64,000 nt of DNA from Saprospirales bacterium (GTDB taxonomy: Bacteria; Bacteroidota; Bacteroidia; Chitinophagales; Saprospiraceae): positions 1 through 64,000 of the forward strand of contig JADJYG010000007.1 of the NCBI GenBank assembly GCA_016719895.1. The letters are read 5' to 3'. Below, piece by piece: positions 56,804 to 64,000 of the stretch. Every line of letters begins with the position of its first letter. Position 1 is the first letter of the stretch. Below the pieces are notes generated by a model. The model saw nothing but the letters and a program-made list of their open reading frames with translations. It was not told the origin of the DNA and searched no databases. Position numbers and translations under genes: made by a program.

Positions 56804-58429
56804 ATGGCGTTTTTTGGTACAAAGCAGACCTTAAGCCAGAAGTTGCAACAGAAGTTGTCGCCTCAGCAGATTCAACTGATGAAACTGCTGCAGATTCCTA
56901 CTGCTACCCTCGAACAACGTATTCAGGAAGAACTGGAGGCCAACCCCGCCCTGGAAGAAGGCGATGAAACAGCTGACCTGCTGGAGGGTTCCACAGAAAT
57001 GGATGAAGCCGAAATCGACTATTTTGCAAAAGAAGAAAACAGCGCCGAAGGCAATGCGGACTCCGATGGCTCATTGGACGAAATAGACCGCGATACGGCC
57101 GACGAATACGCGGAAGAGGAAGAAGCCGTGCGCCTTAACGAAGAGGATATTGAACTGGACGACTACCTGATGGATTTTATCGAAGACGACCCCGGTACCT
57201 ACAAAACGAGGGGGGAAGATCACAACAGCAACGAAGAAGAAAAAACGGTTCCACTCGCCTTCGAAAATACCTTCCACGAATACCTCGAACAGCAACTGGG
57301 GCTGATTACCCTGAAAGACGACCGGGAGCACGATATCGCCATGCAGGTGATTGGCTCCATCGACGATGATGGCTACCTCCGCCGCGATTTGGTGGCAATG
57401 GTGGATGACCTCCTGTTCAGTCAGAATATTAAAACCGACGAACAGGAGATCGAACAAATTTTAAAACGGATACAACAATTCGACCCGCCCGGAACCGGCG
57501 CCCGCGACCTGCGCGAATGCCTGCTCCTCCAACTACGCCATCAACTTCGCCAAAGCGACGACCTTATTCCCTACGAAGAAAAACTGGCAATCCAGGTCGC
57601 TATCCGGATCATCGACCAGTACTTCGACGAGTTTACCAAAAAACATTATCCCAAACTGGCACGCCAACTCAACCTCGATGAAGAAGACCTGAAGGCAGCC
57701 GTAGACGAAATTCTGAAACTAAACCCCAAACCGGCCAGCGGCTTCGCATCGCGCAGCGACCGTTCCGTCAACTACGTATTGCCCGACTTTCTCGTCGGCA
57801 ACCGCGACGGCGAACTCGAACTCACCCTCAACGCCCGCAATGCGCCCGATTTGCGCATCAATGACCAGTACCGCGACATGCTCCGGGCCTTCCATGCCGG
57901 CCGAAACGGACGGCGCCCCTCCAGAAAAGAAAAGGAGGCAATCCTGTTTATCAAACAAAAAATAGACAGCGCCAAGTGGTTCATTGACGCGATCAAACAG
58001 CGCCAGCAGACTATGATGCTCACTATGGGCGCTATACTGGAGCACCAGCAAGAGTATTTCCTTAGCGGCGACCAACGGAAAATCCGCCCGATGATCCTGA
58101 AAGATGTTGCCGACGCAACCGGGCTCGATATCTCCACCGTGTCGCGCGTGGCCAACTCCAAATACGTGCAAACCGAGTTCGGCACCAAACGCCTCAAGGA
58201 ATTTTTCTCCGAAAGTTTGCAAAACCAGGACGGCGAAGAAGTCTCAACCCTCGAAGTAAAAAAAATCCTTACCGATTTGATCAAGGAAGAAAGCAAACGC
58301 CGCCCGCTTTCCGACGAAAAACTGAAATCGCTCTTGCTGAAAAAAGGCTACAACATCGCCCGCCGCACCGTAGCCAAATACCGCGAACAACTGAACATCC
58401 CCGTCGCGCGCCTGCGAAAAGAGCTGTGA
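56804..58429 (+). CDS. rpoN: RNA polymerase sigma-54 factor
   Basis: 541 residues from the ATG at 56804. Sigma-54 recognises -24/-12 promoters and needs activator ATPases. Region I (QTLSQKLQQKLSPQQIQLMK, LLQIPTATLEQRIQEELEAN, PALEEGD) binds activators; an acidic region II follows (about 50-150, very Glu/Asp-rich, longer than in E. coli). The core-binding domain includes FDPPGTGARDLRECLLLQLR; the DNA-binding region has VADATGLDISTVSRVANSKY (helix-turn-helix) and the RpoN box ARRTVAKYREQLNI. Length is above the usual 480-500 because of region II. It is a lone gene. Confidence 0.96.
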   Translation: MAFFGTKQTLSQKLQQKLSPQQIQLMKLLQIPTATLEQRIQEELEANPALEEGDETADLLEGSTEMDEAEIDYFAKEENSAEGNADSDGSLDEIDRDTADEYAEEEEAVRLNEEDIELDDYLMDFIEDDPGTYKTRGEDHNSNEEEKTVPLAFENTFHEYLEQQLGLITLKDDREHDIAMQVIGSIDDDGYLRRDLVAMVDDLLFSQNIKTDEQEIEQILKRIQQFDPPGTGARDLRECLLLQLRHQLRQSDDLIPYEEKLAIQVAIRIIDQYFDEFTKKHYPKLARQLNLDEEDLKAAVDEILKLNPKPASGFASRSDRSVNYVLPDFLVGNRDGELELTLNARNAPDLRINDQYRDMLRAFHAGRNGRRPSRKEKEAILFIKQKIDSAKWFIDAIKQRQQTMMLTMGAILEHQQEYFLSGDQRKIRPMILKDVADATGLDISTVSRVANSKYVQTEFGTKRLKEFFSESLQNQDGEEVSTLEVKKILTDLIKEESKRRPLSDEKLKSLLLKKGYNIARRTVAKYREQLNIPVARLRKEL

Positions 58430-58442
58430 TCGCCCAGGATGG

Positions 58443-58548
58443 TGTTTGGACAGGATTTTTGGAGTTCGGTTCGGACAGGATTGATTTGCCCGACGTGAGA
58501 GAACGGACAGGATTGACAGGATTTCCCAGGATTGACAGGATTTTTTGG
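58443..58548. repeat. Dispersed GGACAGGATT repeat block between rpoN and recA
   Basis: At least five GACAGGATT or CCAGGATT units (such as GGACAGGATTGACAGGATTT) lie just after the rpoN stop. It is the same family as 16966-17167 and the 3.5-4.1 kb arrays. The rest of the 58430-58875 gap is very AT-rich and holds only the recA promoter candidate. Confidence 0.7.
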
Positions 58549-58839
58549 AAAGGAGACTGTTTTTACGCAGATTCTACCCGTGTGCACGGTATAGCAACGC
58601 GACATTGCATTAGGATTTGATTTTAAAACAAAAAAATGCTTTTTTACCAAAGTACCCCCAATAATTATTTTATTTTCCCGTAGTTTTCAAAGTTTTCATC
58701 TCAATAAATCTACTTTTTTAACGGAAAAAGATAAATATTTTTAACATACAGGATTGATAATCAAAAAAATACATCTTTTTTATCAATTATAAGATTAAAA
58801 AAAATGCGTTGTGAAGTGTACACATAAAAACATTTTGTT

Positions 58840-58847
58840 TATTTTTG
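58840..58847 (+). promoter_or_regulatory. Candidate -7 box TATTTTTG for recA
   Basis: Matches TAnnTTTG with a 28-nt leader to the ATG at 58876. No TTTG at ideal -33 spacing. No LexA-type palindrome was recognised nearby. Confidence 0.4.
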
Positions 58848-58875
58848 TCGCTACTTTCAATAAACACCGCAGCTT

Positions 58876-59952
58876 ATGTCGAACGATAGAGAAAACAGGC
58901 TCAAGACCTTACAGGCGACCATAGACCGCCTCGACAAAACCTATGGCAAAGGCACCATCATGCGCCTGGGCGACAAACAGGCCATTGAAGTGGAAGTAAT
59001 TCCTTCCGGCTCAGTGGGTTTGGATATAGCGCTGGGATGTCATGGTTACCCGAAAGGCCGGATTATCGAAATATACGGCCCCGAATCCTCGGGTAAGACC
59101 ACCCTGGCCATCCATGCCGTTGCCGAGTGCCAGAAGAAAGGCGGTATAGCGGCCATCATTGATGCCGAACACGCCTTTGACCGCTTTTACGCAGAAAACC
59201 TCGGCGTAGATGTCAACAACCTGCTGATCAGCCAGCCCGACAACGGCGAACAAGCCCTTGAAATCACGGAAAACCTGATTCGTTCCGGCGCTGTGGACAT
59301 CGTGGTAGTGGACTCCGTGGCAGCCCTGGTACCCCGTTCCGAAATCGAAGGCGAAATGGGCGACTCCAAAATGGGCTTGCAGGCGCGCCTCATGAGCCAG
59401 GCTATGCGCAAACTCACCGCCGCCATCGGCCGCACCGGTTCCTGCTGCATCTTTATCAACCAGCTCCGCGAAAAAATCGGCGTCATGTTCGGCAACCCGG
59501 AAACCACCACAGGCGGCAATGCCCTGAAATTCTATGCTTCCGTCCGCCTCGATATCCGCAAAAGCGGCGCCGCGTTGAAAGACAAAGACGGCAACGTCAT
59601 TGGCAACCAGGTCAAAGTGAAGGTGGTTAAAAACAAATTGTCGCCGCCCTTCCGCGTGGCCGCTTTCGATATCATATTCGGCGAGGGTATTTCAAAAGTC
59701 GGGGAGCTGATCGACCTCGGCGCCGATCTCGATATCATCCAGAAAAGCGGCGCCTGGTATAGCTATGAAGGCGCCAAAATCGCCCAGGGCCGGGATGCTG
59801 CCAAGCAATTTTTACACGACAACCCGGAGGTGGCCGCCGAAATCGAACAAAAAATAAAAGAAAAAGTGGCTTCTGGCCTGGTCGCAACCAAATCCAGCCC
59901 CGCCCAAGCCGTTACCGCCGGCGACAATGGTGTGGAAGAGGACGAATTCTAA
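58876..59952 (+). CDS. recA: Recombinase RecA
   Basis: 358 residues, the normal length. RecA forms filaments on single-stranded DNA and drives strand exchange and LexA cleavage. Marks: YGKGTIMRLGDKQAIEVEVI, Walker A GPESSGKTTLAIHAVAECQK, the catalytic Glu in IIDAEHAFDRFYAENLGVDV, LVPRSEIEGEMGDSKMGLQA and loop L2 region FINQLREKIGVMFGNPETTT. An acidic C-terminal tail (GDNGVEEDEF) is present. The stop lies 4 nt from the convergent dapA stop. Confidence 0.98.
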   Translation: MSNDRENRLKTLQATIDRLDKTYGKGTIMRLGDKQAIEVEVIPSGSVGLDIALGCHGYPKGRIIEIYGPESSGKTTLAIHAVAECQKKGGIAAIIDAEHAFDRFYAENLGVDVNNLLISQPDNGEQALEITENLIRSGAVDIVVVDSVAALVPRSEIEGEMGDSKMGLQARLMSQAMRKLTAAIGRTGSCCIFINQLREKIGVMFGNPETTTGGNALKFYASVRLDIRKSGAALKDKDGNVIGNQVKVKVVKNKLSPPFRVAAFDIIFGEGISKVGELIDLGADLDIIQKSGAWYSYEGAKIAQGRDAAKQFLHDNPEVAAEIEQKIKEKVASGLVATKSSPAQAVTAGDNGVEEDEF

Positions 59953-59956
59953 AAAT

Positions 59957-60841
59957 TCATAGCTGGTCCATCTCCGCTTTGATCAACTGAACGCCAGCCT
60001 CAGTCATAGGCACCAACGGCAAGCGGGTATCGCGGCTGCAAAGTCCGGACAATTCAAGTGCGGCCTTTATGCCGGTCGGGTTTCCTTCCAGAAACAACAA
60101 CCGGTACAGATCGAGCAATTTAAGGTTGAGCGCTTGCGCTGCCGGCATATCCCGGCGCAAGGCTGCCCGCACCATATCGGTAAACGGCCGTGGCGTGGCA
60201 TTGGCAATAACAGAAATCACGCCATCGCCGCCCGAGGCGATGAGCGGCAGGGTAATAAAATCATCCCCGCTCAGAACCAGAAAATTGGCGGGCCGGCCTT
60301 TGATGATCTTCATGATCTGGTAAATATCGTCGCTGGCTTCTTTTACCCCGATAAATTTTTCGCTGGCATGGGCCAGGCGCAGCGTTGTTTCCGCCGTCAT
60401 GTTGGAAGCCGTCCGGCTGGGTACGTTGTAAATAATGACCGGCAGCGGCGACGCGTCGGCAATGGCTATATAGTGCTGAAAAATGCCTTCCTGGCCGGGT
60501 TTGTTGTAAGCAGGATTGCTGGAAAGCAACGCGTCGATGCCATCGAAAGCAAAAGATCGGATTTTTCCGGTCAATTCGGCAGTATTGTTGCCACCAAATA
60601 CCCCGGCAACCAAGGGCAGGCGGCCGCGATTGATGCGAATCGTAAAATCCAGTATCTGCCGCTGCTCCGCTTCTGTCGTTGTGGCCGATTCACCGGTGGT
60701 GCCCAGGCTGACCAGGAATTCTACGCCGCCGGCAATTACGTGTTCGATAATTTTTTCCAGGCTGTCCCAATCAATACGGCCGTTTTTAAAAGGAGTGACC
60801 AGGGCAACGCCGGTGCCGCTAAAGCGTTGATGCAGGCTCAT
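59957..60841 (-). CDS. dapA: 4-hydroxy-tetrahydrodipicolinate synthase
   Basis: 294 residues from the ATG at 60841 (MSLHQRFSGTGVALVTPFKN), which overlaps the upstream gene by 23 nt; an ATG at 60856 is an alternative. DapA condenses pyruvate with aspartate semialdehyde, the first step to lysine and diaminopimelate. Seen: LVSLGTTGESATTTEAEQRQ, the Tyr in IIYNVPSRTASNMTAET and the Schiff-base Lys in FIGVKEASDDIYQIM. The overlap with the DUF6913 gene indicates a common mRNA. Confidence 0.95.
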   Translation of the reverse strand: MSLHQRFSGTGVALVTPFKNGRIDWDSLEKIIEHVIAGGVEFLVSLGTTGESATTTEAEQRQILDFTIRINRGRLPLVAGVFGGNNTAELTGKIRSFAFDGIDALLSSNPAYNKPGQEGIFQHYIAIADASPLPVIIYNVPSRTASNMTAETTLRLAHASEKFIGVKEASDDIYQIMKIIKGRPANFLVLSGDDFITLPLIASGGDGVISVIANATPRPFTDMVRAALRRDMPAAQALNLKLLDLYRLLFLEGNPTGIKAALELSGLCSRDTRLPLVPMTEAGVQLIKAEMDQL

Positions 60842-61373
60842 GTGTGGAAGGGACAATTTTATCGAGATAAACGTCCAATTGTTTTACAAAATACGAAATA
60901 CCCTTTTCGGCCGGCGTTTCGAGGATCATATCCAGGTCATGCGGCGCTCGGGTGGCGGTGCCGATTTTCATGGCCGCCAGCGATGCCGCCGCCGCCCAAT
61001 TGATCCAGGGCACCTCTGATTTGTTCAGACAGAGCAACAGGTCGACAGGATCGGCAACGAATACGGCTACGGCTTCCGACTTGGGCTTGCCGTTCCAGTG
61101 CAGTTCTTTTTGGGTAAATTGTGGAAATTGTGTTTGGCCCAGGGGGTGTTTGTTGTCTACAAAACCCAGGAGGCGCACTTTTTTGCGCCGTTTTTCTTCA
61201 AGTGTATGCGCCAGTTCCAATACCTCGCGCCGGTCATTTTCTTCGGTTGCATCGAACAGGATACCGATGGTCCGCGCACTCTCTAAGGTGTGGGTTTTCC
61301 GCCGGCGCCGCTGATTGGCCAGGGTTTGGCGAAGCAGCCTGCCAAAAAAAACCATACGCAATTGTTCCAACAT
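60819..61373 (-). CDS. DUF6913 domain protein
   Basis: 184 residues. A basic N-terminus (LLRQTLANQRRRRKTHTLES) precedes a Rossmann-like fold (ARTIGILFDATEENDRREVL, KVRLLGFVDNKH, EAVAVFVADPVDLLLCLNKS, ASLAAMKIGTATRAPHDLDM). From memory, Bacteroidota genomes keep this gene just before dapA. The function is unknown. It overlaps dapA by 23 nt. Confidence 0.8.
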   Translation of the reverse strand: MLEQLRMVFFGRLLRQTLANQRRRRKTHTLESARTIGILFDATEENDRREVLELAHTLEEKRRKKVRLLGFVDNKHPLGQTQFPQFTQKELHWNGKPKSEAVAVFVADPVDLLLCLNKSEVPWINWAAAASLAAMKIGTATRAPHDLDMILETPAEKGISYFVKQLDVYLDKIVPSTHEPASTL

Positions 61374-61414
61374 AGCTTTACAAATTGGTGTAGTTGAATA
61401 ACGGGCGCGCCCGG

Positions 61415-62395
61415 TTACTTGCCCGACTTGGCCGGGGCGATGCGCCGGTAGTGGCCCATGTTGCTGTATTTGGCAATACGGGCGCTGATGCGTTCGTCGG
61501 GGTCCTGCTTGATCACTTTTTTCAACTCCGCCTGGATATGCTCTTTGAGCGCTATGGCCATTTCTTCCGGGGCGTGGTGTGCGCCGCCCAGGGGTTCTTT
61601 CACAATACCGTCGATCAGGCCAAACTCGAGCATGTGATCGGCATCGAGCTTAAGGGCCTCCGCCGCCTGCTCTTTGTAATCCCAGGAATGCCACAGGATA
61701 GACGAACAGGATTCGGGCGAAATCACCGAATACCAGGTGTATTCAAGCATAAACACCTTGTCGCCCAAACCAATACCCAACGCGCCGCCCGAAGCCCCTT
61801 CGCCAATGATATAACAAAGTACCGGCACGCGCAGCTGCGCCATTTCAAACAAATTGCGGGCGATAGCTTCCGCCTGGCCGCGTTGCTCGGCTTCCAGCCC
61901 CGGAAAGGCGCCGGGCGTATCGATCAGCGTAACCACCGGAAACCTGAAACGTTCCGCCATTTTCATCAGGCGCAATGCTTTGCGGTAGCCCTCCGGGTTG
62001 GCCATGCCGAAGTTTCGATATTGCCGCATTTTAGTATTCACACCTTTCTGGTGACCGATGACCACAACGGTTTGGCCGTCCAGATTAGCCAAGCCGCCGA
62101 TAATGGCATGGTCGTCGCCGCCGCAGCGGTCGCCATGAAGCTCGATAAATTTGGTGCACATTGTGGTGACATAATACAGCGTATAGGGCCGCTCCGGATG
62201 GCGCGACAGCTGTACTTTTTGCCAGCCGCTTAGGCGTGTGAATATTTCCTGCCGCTTATGCTGGATCTTGGATTCCAGCTCGTGGATCATCTCCGTTACA
62301 TCCACTTCCCCCTTTTCTCCAACTTCTTTCAATTTTTCCAACTGCTCGTACAGCGCTTCGAGGGGTTTTTCAAAATCCATGAAGGTCATAGCCAT
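61415..62395 (-). CDS. accA: Acetyl-CoA carboxylase carboxyltransferase subunit alpha
   Basis: 326 residues. AccA with AccD transfers the carboxyl group from biotin to acetyl-CoA, giving malonyl-CoA for fatty acid synthesis. Marks: MDFEKPLEALYEQLEKLKE, HPERPYTLYYVTTMCTKFIE, LHGDRCGGDDHAIIGGLANL, TLIDTPGAFPGLEAEQRGQA and YIIGEGASGGALGIGLGDKV. The accD gene is not in the window. The start may be either of two further in-frame ATGs (62389, 62380). Confidence 0.96.
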   Translation of the reverse strand: MAMTFMDFEKPLEALYEQLEKLKEVGEKGEVDVTEMIHELESKIQHKRQEIFTRLSGWQKVQLSRHPERPYTLYYVTTMCTKFIELHGDRCGGDDHAIIGGLANLDGQTVVVIGHQKGVNTKMRQYRNFGMANPEGYRKALRLMKMAERFRFPVVTLIDTPGAFPGLEAEQRGQAEAIARNLFEMAQLRVPVLCYIIGEGASGGALGIGLGDKVFMLEYTWYSVISPESCSSILWHSWDYKEQAAEALKLDADHMLEFGLIDGIVKEPLGGAHHAPEEMAIALKEHIQAELKKVIKQDPDERISARIAKYSNMGHYRRIAPAKSGK

Positions 62396-62482
62396 GGTCG
62401 GATAAAGATGTGTGGTGATGCCGGCTTCTTTTCGGGCCGAAACGGATGGTATGCCGGCCCGCCAGTAGCATAGCCGGGTGAC

Positions 62483-62490
62483 AAAGGTAC
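62483..62490 (-). promoter_or_regulatory. Candidate -7 box TACCTTTG for accA
   Basis: Minus-strand match to TAnnTTTG, 87 nt before the accA ATG. No -33 element at ideal distance. Confidence 0.35.
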
Positions 62491-62548
62491 GCTTTGGTTA
62501 AAGGAAAAAGAAATGCGTTATATTCGCCTTGTAAAAAATCCCCGCCCT

Positions 62549-63640
62549 ATGCAAATCAATTGGGACATCTTGCTCCATGAACTGGAAACCGGAAAATGTA
62601 TTCTATGTATCGGGCCCGATGTATTTTCCTCCGACACCGAACGCCTGGAGAAAAAACTCGCCGATTCGCTCCGGGCCCAAAGCGATACCCTCGGCGTCCG
62701 CGTGTATGACGACGGCTGGTTTCACTACCTTAAAGACCGCGATGAAGTGGCCACCTGGTTCACCATCAAACAGTTTTACGAAACCCAATTGCCGCCCGAC
62801 CCCGACGTAGTGTTTCAAAATATCGCCGCCCTTCCCTTTCACCTTATCCTCTATTTTTCGCCTGATTACCGCTTGCGCGAAGCCTTCCGCAACTCGGGCA
62901 AACCCTTTGAATTTGACTGCCTCTACAAAAACCCTGAACTGGACAAAGGCCGCAACAAGGAAAATGTGCTGCCGGACAAGGCAAAACCCCTGCTGTTTAA
63001 TATGGTCGGCGAAATTGAAGACAAGGACTCCCTGGTGATGACCTATGACGACTTGTTCGGCTACCTGGAGGCTATTTTTGAAAAAAAACGCATGCCCCAA
63101 AACGTAAAACTCAAAATCCAGCAAGCCACGCACTTTATTTTTCTCGGCATGCCGCTCGACAAGTGGTACTTCCACCTGTTCATGCGCGTGCTGAATATGC
63201 ACAAAGACACTACCAAAACCAAACGCCTGGGCGCCACTTATGCGCTGGACAAAGGCAATGCCACCTTCTGCGAAGAACAATACACCCTCACTTTTGTGCA
63301 GGATAAAATCGGCGGTTTCATCCAAACGATGAAATCACAATGGGAAACCCTGCAAGCCAAACGCACGGGCGCCAGTACACTCAGCCGCTACGAACGCTGG
63401 CGCCAGATGGCCGCTTCGGGTGAAGATGTGGCGATCCGCCAGGTATTTAAAGAAATTAAAGAACTACCGGGGCGCGACCAAGAGACCGTTAACCAACAGC
63501 TCCTGCTGGAAATGCAGTGGAACGGGTTCACCTCGGTGGCTTTTGAAACGGAAATGTCCAGAAACGCCATGAAATCACAGGTCGTCAATGGTATCCTTTA
63601 CCTGATCGACCAGCTGGAAAAACAAAACCCAACTGCCTGA
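62549..63640 (+). CDS. SIR2-like effector protein with C-terminal effector-associated-like domain
   Basis: 363 residues from the ATG at 62549 (MQINWDILLHELETGKCILC); an ATG at 62513 is an alternative. The N-terminal part (GKCILCIGPDVFSSDTERLE, FQNIAALPFHLILYFSPDYR) fits the SIR2-like nucleotide-binding fold used by many bacterial NAD-consuming defence effectors, and THFIFLGMPLDKWYFHLFMR is the late conserved region. The last 85 residues (SRYERWRQMAASGEDVAIRQ, ending MKSQVVNGILYLIDQLEKQ) look like an effector-associated adaptor domain, a short death-like helical module that pairs effectors with STAND ATPases. The STAND-like gene begins 2 nt later. NAD depletion on phage infection is the inferred role; catalysis is not shown. 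Confidence 0.6.
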   Translation: MQINWDILLHELETGKCILCIGPDVFSSDTERLEKKLADSLRAQSDTLGVRVYDDGWFHYLKDRDEVATWFTIKQFYETQLPPDPDVVFQNIAALPFHLILYFSPDYRLREAFRNSGKPFEFDCLYKNPELDKGRNKENVLPDKAKPLLFNMVGEIEDKDSLVMTYDDLFGYLEAIFEKKRMPQNVKLKIQQATHFIFLGMPLDKWYFHLFMRVLNMHKDTTKTKRLGATYALDKGNATFCEEQYTLTFVQDKIGGFIQTMKSQWETLQAKRTGASTLSRYERWRQMAASGEDVAIRQVFKEIKELPGRDQETVNQQLLLEMQWNGFTSVAFETEMSRNAMKSQVVNGILYLIDQLEKQNPTA

Positions 63641-63642
63641 CC

Positions 63643-64000
63643 ATGAAAGCACTACACTCCCGATATGTTGGCGCGCGGCCCTTCGAAACCGATCAGCAAC
63701 TCATTTTCAAGGGCCGGCAAACCGATACGGAGGCTCTTTTCAGGTTGGTTCAGTTGGAAAGCCTGGTAGTGCTGTACGGCAAATCCGGCACGGGCAAGTC
63801 CTCGCTGCTCAACGCGGCTGTCATCCCAAAACTAAAAGCCGAAACTGACTTGCTGCCCGTGCGCATCCGCTTCAATGCCTACCGCGAAGGCGAAGCGTTT
63901 ATGGCGCCGATCGAAACTACCCGCCTTTCGGTGCGCGGTGGCGCGGCCGGGCATATCACTTTCCTGGATAAGTTGATCCCGGGCGAGGCCTCATTGTGGC
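63643..64000 (+). CDS. STAND-type (nSTAND1-like) NTPase, partial at the window edge
   Basis: The first 119 residues of a protein cut off by the window end, in one open frame from the ATG at 63643. The sequence YVGARPFETDQQLIFKGRQT then SLVVLYGKSGTGKSSLLNAA has a Walker A loop preceded by the RPF...FKGR motif of novel STAND NTPases, the sensor ATPases of bacterial conflict systems. It starts 2 nt after the SIR2-like gene, so they are one operon. Sensor and effector domains must lie beyond the edge. Confidence 0.6.
   Translation, partial: MKALHSRYVGARPFETDQQLIFKGRQTDTEALFRLVQLESLVVLYGKSGTGKSSLLNAAVIPKLKAETDLLPVRIRFNAYREGEAFMAPIETTRLSVRGGAAGHITFLDKLIPGEASLW

Noticed and set aside
56713..56967. 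84-codon frame at the start of rpoN
   Set aside because: It overlaps rpoN in another frame and has no recognisable sequence.

Overview
The window comes from a Bacteroidota chromosome, most likely class Saprospiria (Saprospiraceae-like). Four things point there: a PorP/SprF type IX secretion (T9SS) protein, three secreted proteins ending in T9SS sorting domains, many upstream TAnnTTTG boxes (the Bacteroidota -7 promoter element) with few Shine-Dalgarno sequences, and a Bacteroidota-style Tgt without zinc cysteines. Placement below phylum is inference. No tRNA, rRNA or CRISPR array was seen.

Layout. (1) 1-2.4 kb is an AT-rich accessory edge with a NYN nuclease, an ORF6N protein and a shortened RhuM protein. 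(2) 2.5-4.1 kb holds a bestrophin-type channel and a 61-bp tandem repeat array. (3) 4.1-8.6 kb has a DUF481-like outer-membrane protein and the 5-oxoprolinase operon pxpB-pxpC-pxpA with an NRAMP-like transporter. (4) 8.6-12 kb has a secreted esterase and a beta-helix protein. (5) 12-17 kb is a compact NAD-linked bidirectional [NiFe] hydrogenase operon, hoxF-hoxUY-hoxH-hoxW, in which the diaphorase subunit HoxU and the hydrogenase small subunit HoxY form one polypeptide. (6) 17-29 kb has pyruvate phosphate dikinase, a CHAD protein, a Gfo/Idh/MocA oxidoreductase, succinate-semialdehyde dehydrogenase, a large T9SS protein and an unrecognised helical protein. (7) 29-38 kb has an orphan RND pump, DUF4112, a flotillin-NfeD pair, RsmE and an ATP-grasp-like protein. 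(8) 38-43 kb has uppS, a DUF6883/DUF4926 cassette bounded by a 34-bp direct repeat, and uvrA. (9) 43-49.6 kb has deoC-SPOR-rodA-tgt, porP, bactofilin, atpZ and a truncated AtpI-like gene. (10) 49.6-62.4 kb is mostly housekeeping (lspA, prfA, hflX, rpoN, recA, dapA, accA), with a CocE/NonD hydrolase. (11) 62.5-64 kb starts a SIR2-like plus STAND NTPase conflict locus that runs off the right edge.

The strongest leads are the SIR2/STAND pair at the right edge, the cassette inserted at the uppS 3' end, two unrelated long palindromic elements inserted in frame inside protein-coding genes (DUF6883 and uvrA), the HoxU-HoxY fusion, and a dispersed repeat family built on AATCCTGTTAATCCTG that appears at three intergenic sites. 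Functions are assigned from motifs, length and gene order read by eye. No database search was run.
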